This document shows, in pieces, positions 54,969-62,315 of a stretch of 64,000 nucleotides of DNA. Below the pieces are notes generated by a model that was not told the DNA's origin, made no database searches, and worked only from the letters and a program-made list of their open reading frames with translations. The stretch comes from Nostoc sp. NMS7 (GTDB lineage: Bacteria > Cyanobacteriota > Cyanobacteriia > Cyanobacteriales > Nostocaceae). Every line of letters begins with the position of its first letter. The first letter of the stretch is position 1. The translations under genes were made by a program, and so were the position numbers. The DNA lies in NCBI RefSeq assembly GCF_017115085.1, contig NZ_JABXKJ010000246.1:1-64000 (forward strand), written 5' to 3'.

Positions 54969-55530
54969 TAAGACTATAGCGCTACATCTACTTTTAATAA
55001 TTAAGAGTACAGATGCACTGTTTGCTAGTTTAGCTATCTAAATATCAGGTTTATACTTTTGAAGACATCAACTTTACAAAATTTAACAATATAATAAGGA
55101 AATTTCTCTTGTTGCATGAATAATTTTTGCTGTCTTCGCAGAAAAATCAAACTTCCGTGGAGGTTTATTGTTATTTCTCCCTGTTGTCTGAGAGAAAAAC
55201 ATTCATAGAAGAGTGGCAAAAGAATTTTTTGGTTAAGGCAGGCAGGGGGGGCAGGGGGAGAAAAAAGCTTCACTGAACTGACAAGCAGGGGAAGCTGGCG
55301 TTGCAGGGGGAGCAATAAAAATGATTTGTATCAATAATTTCGTGAAATGGTATTACCAAGGGGCGACTACAAAGGGGTTAAAACGATCTCAAATTCTCAC
55401 GAATGATTTAAGACTGCTATAGCAATCCTATCTGATTTGTAAAAATTTGCAGTGTCCAGATCCCCAACTTCTTTAAGAAGTCGGGGATCTAACTTTTCAC
55501 GAATGATTTAGGATTGCTATATATAAGCAA
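54969..55530. other. Intergenic region with a dispersed hairpin
   Basis: No credible gene. A 15-bp inverted repeat with one mismatch lies at 55458-55490 (AGATCCCCAACTTCT/AGAAGTCGGGGATCT), related to the hairpin at 2728-2761. It is flanked by two copies of CACGAATGATTTA (about 55398-55410 and 55498-55510), so the hairpin may be a small inserted element. A GGCAGGCAGGGGGGGCAGGG run lies near 55235. Confidence 0.45.
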
Positions 55531-55781
55531 CAGATACCTCGAAGTCGTGTTGAGGTACTCCGAAGTCGTGTTGAGGTACTCCGAAGTCGTGTTGAAGTAC
55601 TCCAAAATCGTGTTGAAGTACTCCAAAATCGTGTTGAAGTACTCCAAAATCGTGTTGAAGTACTCCAAAATCGTGTTGAAGTACTCCAAAATCGTGTTGA
55701 AGTACTTGAAAATCGTGTTGAGGTACTTGAAAATCGTGTTGAAGTACTCCAAAATCGTGTTGGAGTACTTCAAACTTTGTC
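55531..55781. repeat. 21-bp tandem repeat, ten full and two partial units
   Basis: The unit GAAGTACTCCAAAATCGTGT(T) starts at 55552 and recurs every 21 bp to 55741, with part-units on both sides. Variants carry GAGG for GAAG, TTG for TCC, or CCGAAGTC for CCAAAATC. No spacers separate the units, so this is not a CRISPR array. Frames are open on both strands because the unit has no stops. It lies just upstream of the NLR-like genes. Confidence 0.85.
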
Positions 55782-55888
55782 GCACCCTGATTAAGTACAC
55801 AGGTGCGTAGGTGTAGCCCACCGTAGGGGGAAAAAGCGTTAATATACTCAGTAGAAATGTACATTTCTGATGTAGACATCATAAACCA

Positions 55889-56323
55889 ATGGATATAGCT
55901 CTACTCGTTAAATTTCTCGCTCCCTGTCTGCCATTTTTGTTAAATGTGGGTAACAAAGCTGTAGAAGGGGCATCTAAAAAAGTAGGTGAGGATGTTTGGA
56001 ATAAAGCCAAAGCTATTTGGGATAAGTTACATCCCAAGGTAGAGGCTAAGGAAGCAGCGAAAGAAGCAGCAACGGATGTAGCTCAAAAGCCAGACGATGA
56101 AGATTTACAAGCAAGTTTGCGAGTGCAACTCAAGAAGATTTTAGAAGCGGATAGAGCACTTGCAGAGGAAATAGCTAAGATTTGGGAAGAAACAACTACA
56201 AGTTCAAATAATAGCGCTTCTAATGTCAATGCTCAGTCTTACGATGACAGTACACAAATAAATACAGCAGGTAACGTTAATAACCCAACCTATGACTTTA
56301 GGAAGTACGATAACCCAAAGTAA
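55889..56323 (+). CDS. N-terminal effector-type domain of a split NLR-like protein
   Basis: A 144-residue protein: a hydrophobic start (DIALLVKFLAPCLPFLLNVG), an amphipathic Lys/Ala-rich helix set (GEDVWNKAKAIWDKLHPKVE, AKEAAKEAATDVA), and an Asn/Ser-rich tail (SASNVNAQSYDDSTQI). I have seen this kind of module fused in front of NB-ARC/TPR proteins in cyanobacteria, where it may act as effector or adaptor. Here it stops at 56321 just before the NB-ARC frame, which is in the -1 frame. The last codons are CCA AAG TAA, forming a slippery heptamer. It may be made both alone and as an N-terminal fusion. Confidence 0.65.
   Translation: MDIALLVKFLAPCLPFLLNVGNKAVEGASKKVGEDVWNKAKAIWDKLHPKVEAKEAAKEAATDVAQKPDDEDLQASLRVQLKKILEADRALAEEIAKIWEETTTSSNNSASNVNAQSYDDSTQINTAGNVNNPTYDFRKYDNPK
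56314..56320 (+). promoter_or_regulatory. Candidate -1 ribosomal frameshift site C CCA AAG
   Basis: In the frame of the upstream ORF the seven bases read C CCA AAG, matching the X XXY YYZ rule for -1 slippage, and are followed directly by TAA. A -1 slip reads CCC AAA GTA and enters the frame that runs without a stop into the NB-ARC gene. The alternative is a plain frameshift mutation. No stem-loop or pseudoknot downstream was worked out. Confidence 0.45.
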
Positions 56324-56361
56324 CCAATATTGCTGTTTTTGGTGCTGTACAGCAAGAAATA

Positions 56362-59112
56362 TTGGAGTGGCTAGAACGCAGTACCAAAGTAGAATCGCCA
56401 GGGGTTCTCAAAGCAGGGAACCCTAACAAAAGTTTGGCTTACTGGCAGGGACGTAAAACAGAAATCGCCCAAATACAGCAATGGTTAACTAATAAAAATA
56501 CCTTTTTAATTGGTATAGAAGGCATCGGTGGCACAGGTAAATCGATGCTGGCTACGAAAATTTATGATGAAATTGAGGGTTTCCCTAAGCGATTTTGGGC
56601 TGATGTCAGTAATGGGGCAGGTTTTAGCGATTTAGCCCGCCAAGTCCTCAGTGAATTTGGCTTTCCGGTTCCAGAACAAGAAGCGCAGTTAGTAGAGGCG
56701 CTAGTTGGGTGTTTACGTTCTGGGCAATTTTTACTGATCATTGACAACCTGGAGAGTTTATTACAACCTGATAGACAGTGGGGAAGTCTATTTTACGGCG
56801 ACTTTTTCCAAGCATGGGTGGAACATGGCGGTAATAGTAAGATAATAGTCACCAGCAGGGAAAGACCAGAATTAAAAGGCTTTGAGTGGCTAACCTTGAA
56901 AGGTTTGCAAGTAAATGAAGGGGTAGCACTGTTAACTGTATTAGGCATTCGGGGAGATTTAACGCAGTTTGTGGAATTAGTAGATGGGCATCCTCTATTG
57001 TTGAGATTGGTAGCAGACTTATTAAAGGCAGAATATTCACAAGACCCGGACTTAAGTAGATTAGCAGATTTAGGTTTAGGAAATTTACGGCAGTTCTTGA
57101 CAGATTCCCAAGTGGTAGGTGTGCATCGCCGGGAAAATGTGGGGATGGTGTTAGTGTTGGATGCCAGTTTTAATCGGTTGAATGAGTTACAAAAGGCGTT
57201 ATTGCTGAATATTAGTGTTTATCGTGGTGCGGTTGACAGTGCAGCAGCAGTGGCTATGTTGCCGGGAAGTTCAGCACCAGAGATTGAGAAAGAATTGAGG
57301 AATCTGGTTAAGCGTTCTTTGTTGGTAGACAAATTCAATGGTAAGCAGCGATTTGATTTTCAGCCCGTGATTTTGGAGTATGTGCGGTATCAGGCTGGCG
57401 ATCAGAGTGAGGCGCATCAAAAAGCCATAGATTATTATCGCTCAATTGCTAAACAACCGCCTTGGAAAACAAAAGATGATGTTAAAGAATACTTGGAAAT
57501 CTTTGATCACTTTTATCAGTTGCAAGATTATAACTCTGCCTTTGATACTATTTGGATTTGCGATGATTTTTTAACCTTGCGGGGTTATTATGCAGACAAA
57601 GTAGAATTATATGGGCAATTGGTAAGTAAATGGGAAGAAATTGGCGCTAGAGAAAACTGGAATTATCAGGCGGCTGCTCTCACTTCATTAGGCAATGCTT
57701 ACCACTCCCTGGGACAGTACCAACGGGCGATTGAGTTCTTGCAGCAATCTTTGGAAATCAAAAGGGAGATAGGCGATCGCAATGGCGAAGGTAAATCCTT
57801 AAACAATTTGGGCAATGCTTACGACTCCCTGGGACAGTACCAACGGGCGATTGAGTTCTTCGAGCAGTCTTTGGGAATATCTAGGCAGATAGGTGATCGC
57901 AATAACGAAGGTAATTCCTTAAACAATTTTGGCAATGCTTACAACTCCCTGGGACAGTACCAACGGGCGATTGAGTTCCACCAGCAGTCTTTGGAAATAT
58001 CTAGGGAGATAGGCGATCGCAATGGCGAAGGTAATTCCTTAAACAATTTAGGCAATGCTTACAACTCCCTGGGACAGTACCAACGGGGGATTGAGTTCCA
58101 CCAGCAGTCTTTGGAAATATCTAGGGAGATAGGCGATCGCAATGGCGAAGGTAGTTCCTTAAACAATTTGGGCAATGCTTACGACTCCCTGGGACAGTAC
58201 CAACGGGCGATTGAGTTCTTCGAGCAGTCTTTGGGAATATCTAGGCAGATAGGTGATCGCAATAACGAAGGTAATTCCTTAAACAATTTTGGCAATGCTT
58301 ACAACTCCCTGGGACAGTACCAACGGGCGATTGAGTTCCACCAGCAGTCTTTGGAAATATCTAGGGAGATAGGCGATCGCAATGGCGAAGGTAATTCCTT
58401 GGGCAATTTAGGCAATGCTTACGACTCCCTGGGACAGTACCAACGGGCGATTGAGTTCCACCAGCAGTCTTTGGAAATATCTAGGGAGATAGGCGATCGC
58501 AATGGCGAAGGTAATTCCTTGGGCAATTTAGGCAATGCTTACGACTCCCTGGGACAGTACCAACGGGCGATTGAGTTCTACCAGCAGTCTTTGGAAATCA
58601 AAAGGGAGATAGGTGATCGCAATGGCGAAGGTGCTTCCTTAAACAATTTGGGCAATGCTTACAACTCCGTGGGACAGTACCAACGGGCGATTGAGTTCCA
58701 CCAGCAGTCTTTGGAAATATCTAGGGAGATAGGCGATCGCAATGGCGAAGGTAATTCCTTAAACAATTTGGGTAATGTTTACAACTCCCTGGGACAGTAC
58801 CAACGGGCGATTGAGTTCTACCAGCAGTCTTTGGAAATCAAAAGGGAGATAGGCGATATTCGAGGGGAAGCGATCGTATGGTTTAATTTAGGTCTGTCAT
58901 TAGAAAACGTTAACCGAGAATCAGACGCGCTGGGTGCTTATCGCAATGCCCGTGAACTATATCAAGCGATGGGACTCGATGCTAAAGTGCAAGATTGCAA
59001 CAATGCAATTGAACGTCTTTCTCAACCACAAACACTTGTAGTTTCCCGTCGTGGGTTTTGGGTGTGGTTGCATCGGTTGTGGCGTTGGGTACGCAGTTGG
59101 TTTCGGCAGTAA
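56362..59112 (+). CDS. NLR-like STAND ATPase: NB-ARC with C-terminal TPR array
   Basis: A 916-residue protein as read from a TTG at 56362, the only start available between the frame's last stop (56311) and the P-loop, with no good Shine-Dalgarno. The NB-ARC part has Walker A GIGGTGKS (54-61), Walker B LLIID (124-128), the sensor KIIVTSRE (160-167) and GHPLLL (209-214). Ten 40-residue TPR units (consensus LGQYQRAIEF, QQSLEISREI) span about 444-843, then a Trp/Arg-rich tail. STAND proteins of this design act as ligand-triggered switches, several in phage defence. If translation begins in the upstream ORF by -1 shift, the product would be about 1,070 residues. Confidence 0.85.
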   Translation: MEWLERSTKVESPGVLKAGNPNKSLAYWQGRKTEIAQIQQWLTNKNTFLIGIEGIGGTGKSMLATKIYDEIEGFPKRFWADVSNGAGFSDLARQVLSEFGFPVPEQEAQLVEALVGCLRSGQFLLIIDNLESLLQPDRQWGSLFYGDFFQAWVEHGGNSKIIVTSRERPELKGFEWLTLKGLQVNEGVALLTVLGIRGDLTQFVELVDGHPLLLRLVADLLKAEYSQDPDLSRLADLGLGNLRQFLTDSQVVGVHRRENVGMVLVLDASFNRLNELQKALLLNISVYRGAVDSAAAVAMLPGSSAPEIEKELRNLVKRSLLVDKFNGKQRFDFQPVILEYVRYQAGDQSEAHQKAIDYYRSIAKQPPWKTKDDVKEYLEIFDHFYQLQDYNSAFDTIWICDDFLTLRGYYADKVELYGQLVSKWEEIGARENWNYQAAALTSLGNAYHSLGQYQRAIEFLQQSLEIKREIGDRNGEGKSLNNLGNAYDSLGQYQRAIEFFEQSLGISRQIGDRNNEGNSLNNFGNAYNSLGQYQRAIEFHQQSLEISREIGDRNGEGNSLNNLGNAYNSLGQYQRGIEFHQQSLEISREIGDRNGEGSSLNNLGNAYDSLGQYQRAIEFFEQSLGISRQIGDRNNEGNSLNNFGNAYNSLGQYQRAIEFHQQSLEISREIGDRNGEGNSLGNLGNAYDSLGQYQRAIEFHQQSLEISREIGDRNGEGNSLGNLGNAYDSLGQYQRAIEFYQQSLEIKREIGDRNGEGASLNNLGNAYNSVGQYQRAIEFHQQSLEISREIGDRNGEGNSLNNLGNVYNSLGQYQRAIEFYQQSLEIKREIGDIRGEAIVWFNLGLSLENVNRESDALGAYRNARELYQAMGLDAKVQDCNNAIERLSQPQTLVVSRRGFWVWLHRLWRWVRSWFRQ
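57691..58890 (+). repeat. Ten 120-bp tandem units encoding TPRs
   Basis: The phrase CAACGGGCGATTGAGTT recurs at exactly 120-bp steps from 57721 to 58801; one copy (58081) has GGGG for GGCG. The units starting at 57841 and 58201 are identical over 120 bp, as are those at 58321 and 58441. Silent sites are conserved too, which points to recent duplication or gene conversion. Most units contain GGCGATCGC, a HIP1 site. Confidence 0.92.
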
Positions 59113-59168
59113 AATAAGGTGTAGGAATAGTGATGAACATAATTTAAGATAGAAGAATATTTGACACT

Positions 59169-59396
59169 ATGTTACAAAATATCTATCAACTCCCGTTGAC
59201 ATTTGAACAAATTATTACCCTAGTTAAACAACTTTCTGATTCAGAAAAGTTATTACTTAGCAAAGAGCTAGAAAAAGAAACCTTGAATAAAAAGTTAACG
59301 CAATTAATAGAAGTATTTCAAACTGATGAATTATCTCTAGAGCAAATTACACAGGAAGTAGAATTAGTCCGTTCTCAAATTTATGCCAGAAAATAA
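59169..59396 (+). CDS. Antitoxin-like small protein
   Basis: A 75-residue, mostly helical protein (LTFEQIITLVKQLSDSEKLL, then LSLEQITQEVELVRSQIYAR), typical of cyanobacterial genes just upstream of PIN-domain toxins. In frame +2, an ATG at 59383 overlapping its 3' end begins MPENKI, as if a toxin gene had started there, but that gene is gone. It is now an orphan antitoxin beside a different toxin fragment. Confidence 0.55.
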   Translation: MLQNIYQLPLTFEQIITLVKQLSDSEKLLLSKELEKETLNKKLTQLIEVFQTDELSLEQITQEVELVRSQIYARK

Positions 59397-59624
59397 AATA
59401 TACTTGAGCGAGCGACACAACTTGAGCGTGTTTTGTTTTACCAAGATGACGATTTTCTTGCTGAAGCCAACCATCGTCAAGACAAACAAATAAAGTTTTC
59501 TGGTGTTATTTATGCCCATAAACTCAGAATTTCTGTTGGCAATTGTGTTCGTGATTTAGAAATTATTGCTAAAACAGCCGATGCTGAAGAATTAAGCGAT
59601 CGCGTTCAATACTTACCTTTGTAA
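59397..59624 (+). pseudogene. DUF5615 PIN-like toxin fragment lacking its N-terminus
   Basis: In the antitoxin frame, right after its stop, the reading LERATQLERVLFYQDDDFLA, then FSGVIYAHKLRISVGNCVRD and AEELSDRVQYLPL matches the C-terminal two-thirds of DUF5615 PIN-like toxins, including the QDDD active-site segment. The N-terminal strand with the first Asp is missing, and no start precedes it. It was joined here by deletion. Confidence 0.65.
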
Positions 59625-59643
59625 TGCTCGTGGAGAACATAAG

Positions 59644-59769
59644 ATGGAAACTAAAAGTGCAAATAAACTAGAAAAATCTGGAAGACCGCTCTTATGGGTT
59701 CCTATCAATGATAATTTTAAACATTGGGAACCCCTAAAAATCAAAGTTTATGAACGTAGCCGACGATAA
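59644..59769 (+). CDS. Small ORF overlapping the chlM start, doubtful
   Basis: A 41-residue frame (METKSANKLEKSGRPLLWVP) with GGAG about nine bases upstream. It overlaps the first 20 bp of chlM in another frame. It may be a leader peptide or a relic. No family recognised. Confidence 0.25.
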   Translation: METKSANKLEKSGRPLLWVPINDNFKHWEPLKIKVYERSRR

Positions 59770-60436
59770 AACGATTGTTCGTGAGTATTTCAATTCCACA
59801 GGGTTTGACCGTTGGAAGCGAATCTACGGCGATGGCGAAGTCAACAAAATCCAACTAGACATCCGCAATGGACACCAGCAAACCGTGGATACAGTTCTCG
59901 CGTGGCTGAAGGCTGATAACAATTTACCAGAGTTATCAATCTGTGATGCTGGGTGTGGTGTCGGTAGTCTCAGCATCCCCCTAGCGGTAGATGGTGCCAA
60001 AGTCTATGCCACCGATATTTCTGAAAAAATGGTGGAAGAAGGGAAGGATAGAGCCAAGCAAACCTTGCCAAATGCCGAAAATCCCACTTTTGCGGTGCAG
60101 GATTTGGAATCGTTGAGTGGTAGTTACCATACGGTTATTTGCTTGGATGTTCTCATCCACTACCCCCAAGAAAAAGCTGATGAGATGATTTCTCACCTCT
60201 GTTCTTTGGCACAGTCGCGGATAATTCTCAGTTTTGCCCCAAAGACCTGCGCCTTAAGTATACTCAAGAAAATTGGTAGTTTCTTTCCTGGGCCAAGTAA
60301 AGCCACTCGTGCATATTTGCATCGTGAGGCTGATGTCGTGAAAATTTTAGAAAGTAATGGCTTTTCATTGCAGCGACAGTCGATGACTCGGACTCGTTTT
60401 TATTTTTCCCGCCTACTGGAAGCTACACGCAAGTAA
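59750..60436 (+). CDS. chlM: Magnesium protoporphyrin IX methyltransferase
   Basis: A 228-residue SAM-dependent enzyme of chlorophyll synthesis that methylates the C13 propionate of Mg-protoporphyrin IX. It has the family opening (VREYFNSTGFDRWKRIYGDG), the SAM loop DAGCGVGSLSIPLA at about 66-79, ATDISEKMVEEG, and a C-terminal MTRTRFYFSRLLEA. The length is normal. It stands in a region of small accessory genes but is itself a core photosynthesis gene. Confidence 0.96.
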   Translation: MNVADDKTIVREYFNSTGFDRWKRIYGDGEVNKIQLDIRNGHQQTVDTVLAWLKADNNLPELSICDAGCGVGSLSIPLAVDGAKVYATDISEKMVEEGKDRAKQTLPNAENPTFAVQDLESLSGSYHTVICLDVLIHYPQEKADEMISHLCSLAQSRIILSFAPKTCALSILKKIGSFFPGPSKATRAYLHREADVVKILESNGFSLQRQSMTRTRFYFSRLLEATRK

Positions 60437-60488
60437 GGTTAAAATCGCAGCAAGATAAATACTATACCTTTGCTGCGATTTGACAATC

Positions 60489-60755
60489 TTAAGGCTTAAC
60501 ACTGGTAGGTATTCCAGTTGGCGCTAAGTTCTGTTTTTGCTCTTGGCGTAGGCGTAGCCCATCGTAGACATCGCTCTGAGTGGGAGCATAAACAATTATT
60601 AGAAAGGAAGCGATCGCAGCTGCTCCCAAAAGAGTTATTCCACCAACTAACCAGATTTCACCTTTCGGCAGATGAATTTTATTCCTTAAAGCTTTGATAG
60701 AGGATATATTGTTACTCGCTGGGAGTAAATTGATATATTGGAACCTTTGCGAAAG
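60489..60755 (-). CDS. Single-helix membrane protein carrying a repeat insertion, start unclear
   Basis: A minus-strand frame of 88 codons reads HLPKGEIWLVGGITLLGAAA, then IASFLIIVYAPTQSD, and ends TGIPTSVKP. It has one strong membrane helix. There is no ATG, GTG or TTG before the conserved part, so it is either started from a rare codon or decayed at its 5' end. A 21-nt repeat (60549-60569) is inserted in frame within a HIP1 site, adding seven residues after the Ser-Asp. Without it the text reads SDRQEQK. Confidence 0.35.
   Translation of the reverse strand, partial: LSQRFQYINLLPASNNISSIKALRNKIHLPKGEIWLVGGITLLGAAAIASFLIIVYAPTQSDVYDGLRLRQEQKQNLAPTGIPTSVKP
60549..60569 (-). repeat. 21-nt small dispersed repeat inside a HIP1 site
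   Basis: On the minus strand: GCGAT, then 21 nt beginning GTCTACGATGGG and ending GCCTA, then CGC. Removing the 21 nt restores GCGATCGC. The right part (GGGCTACGCCTA) is the same as in the insertion at 61517-61537. Confidence 0.65.
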
Positions 60756-60798
60756 TCAGGTTAAAATCGCTAGCAAAGTGTAAATCTAAAGTGGAACT

Positions 60799-61278
60799 AT
60801 GAAAACTGCTGAAAAATTGGCTGCCGGTTGGCTACTGACACTCGGGTTCATGTTTTTAACCCTATCAGCAACAGCGACATGGGAAAAATTTGCTGTACGT
60901 GAGGTATACATACCAGTACAAGATGCGGATACTTTTACCGCACCAAATGCTACTTATGAAGATGATAATAGTGCTGTTGGTGGTCTAATTTTTGGCGTTC
61001 CTACCCTAACATTGGGTACATGGTTAGCATTGGGATTGTACCGTCAAAGCCGACAGGAGAAAAAGGCGCTTAATCAACAAGTTAGCGATCGCCTGCAATC
61101 AATTTTTTATGAGATGCTACAAGAGAATCAGGGGCGCGTAACTGTTTTAGGCTTTGCAATGCAGTCACAACTACCCGCAGCCAACGCCAGACAATATTTA
61201 GATGACAAAGCTAAAGAATTCAATGCAAACTTTAAGGTGAACGAAGAAGGGGCTGTATCATATCATTTTGATGTCTAA
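60799..61278 (+). CDS. Two-helix membrane protein with cytoplasmic domain, unknown function
   Basis: A 159-residue protein with a first membrane helix (AAGWLLTLGFMFLTLSATAT), a short outside loop rich in Asp/Asn, a second helix (GGLIFGVPTLTLGTWLALGL), and a ~75-residue soluble domain (LQSIFYEMLQENQGRVTVLG, ANARQYLDDKAKEFNANF) that resembles a small winged-helix-like fold. It appears to be a conserved cyanobacterial protein. No role is known to me. Confidence 0.6.
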   Translation: MKTAEKLAAGWLLTLGFMFLTLSATATWEKFAVREVYIPVQDADTFTAPNATYEDDNSAVGGLIFGVPTLTLGTWLALGLYRQSRQEKKALNQQVSDRLQSIFYEMLQENQGRVTVLGFAMQSQLPAANARQYLDDKAKEFNANFKVNEEGAVSYHFDV

Positions 61279-61413
61279 TTGTCATTTGTCATTTGTCATT
61301 TGTCATTCACTAATGACCAATACTTCTCTACGAGAGGCTTCTCTTTCAGAGACGCTAACGACGTCGCTCAGTACAAGTGACCAATGACGATCTTAAACTT
61401 AGAGCTAGGTCTA

Positions 61414-61776
61414 ATGACGCAGATTTTTTTAAGCGTAGCTGCCATTTTAGGCGGTTTGTCAGTTGCTGCTGGTGCCTTTGCTACCCATGCCTTGCGAGAA
61501 CAAATTAGTAAGCGATGCCTACGGCGGGCTACGCCTACGCTAGAAATTTTTGAAACTGGCGCTCGTTACCAAATGTATCATGCTCTAGGACTTTTTCTCG
61601 TAGCATTACTAATTAGTCGCACCGAATTTCCTCAACCCCTTCTCGTAGCCAGTGGATGGCTATTTATCATTGGCATTGCTATTTTTTCAGGCAGCTTGTA
61701 CGCCCTTAGCTTAACCGGTATTAAATCCTTGGGAGCGATCGCACCACTAGGCGGTGTAGCCTTTCTTGCTGGTTAG
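61414..61776 (+). CDS. DUF423 membrane protein, shortened by an early stop and carrying a 7-residue repeat insertion
   Basis: A 120-residue four-helix membrane protein of the DUF423 family (FLSVAAILGGLSVAAGAFAT, the FETGARYQMYHALGLFLVAL signature). The ATG at 61414 fits the family start; a frame to 61384 is open. Two defects show. A 21-nt small repeat at 61517-61537 adds CLRRATPT where relatives have one residue before LEIFETG. An in-frame TAG at 61774 stands after AFLAG, and the reading continues GALAFAAWNLKL to a TAA at 61813, the normal family ending, so a Trp codon probably became amber. The product loses ~13 residues and part of the last helix. Confidence 0.8.
   Translation: MTQIFLSVAAILGGLSVAAGAFATHALREQISKRCLRRATPTLEIFETGARYQMYHALGLFLVALLISRTEFPQPLLVASGWLFIIGIAIFSGSLYALSLTGIKSLGAIAPLGGVAFLAG
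61517..61537 (+). repeat. 21-nt small dispersed repeat inside a HIP1 site in the DUF423 gene
   Basis: GCGAT (61512-61516), then GCCTACGGCGGGCTACGCCT(A), then CGC (61538-61540). Removing 21 nt restores GCGATCGC and a family-like SKRSLEIF reading. Confidence 0.75.
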
Positions 61777-61815
61777 GGTGCTTTAGCTTTTGCTGCTTGG
61801 AATTTGAAGTTGTAA

Positions 61816-62315
61816 AAAGTTAGGAGTTAGCAGAGACGCGATTAATCGCGTCTGTACAGGAGTTAGGAGTTAAAAACTCCTAACTCAATTTGTTGGAGGC
61901 TTAATTCTCTCCTTTTTCAGGAGGGAAAGGGTAGATGAAGTATAAAAAGTAATATTTAAGCAACAAGAATATTTGACAAGAAATAGGGTTGTCAAATTCA
62001 TAAAAATTATTTCCGTAATCTTATAGTTTTTTTTAATGAAGAAACTAATATATCGGTTGAGTTTGAGAAACTTTCAGACGATTTAATTGGGATTATAGGA
62101 CATGCTGAAAGAGCAACTCTAGTGTGAAAGAGGCTAGTAATAGTACTTAAGCACTTACTTGCTGTCATTTGAATGGGGAAATGCCTACAAATACCACTAA
62201 AGCTTGAGCAATATTGCTCAGGCATGATTTTATTACCTATGACTATGTGTTTCACTTATTGGTGTAAAGGTCTGCCATCAAAGGTAGCCTATTACGCCAA
62301 GCAAACGGAGGTTTC
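61816..62315. other. Intergenic region before egtD
   Basis: About 500 bp. It holds the 20-bp palindrome AGACGCGATTAATCGCGTCT at 61834-61853 with flanking AGTTAGGAGTTA repeats, then AT-rich sequence. An 82-codon minus-strand frame (62007-62255) has unlikely composition. An ACGGAGG just before 62316 is the egtD ribosome binding site. Confidence 0.45.

Noticed and set aside
55034-55315. 93-codon minus-strand frame after sbcC
   Set aside because: It runs through a poly-G/GGCAGG stretch and has no recognisable domain or ribosome binding site.
55531-55781. Possible CRISPR array
   Set aside because: The repeats are directly adjacent with no spacers between them.
55489-55882. Open frames on both strands through the 21-bp tandem repeat
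   Set aside because: The unit is a multiple of three without stops, so long frames arise by themselves on either strand. The translations are pure heptapeptide repeats with no start context.
62007-62255. 82-codon minus-strand frame upstream of egtD
   Set aside because: The composition is irregular, no ribosome binding site is seen, and it looks like a chance frame in AT-rich sequence.
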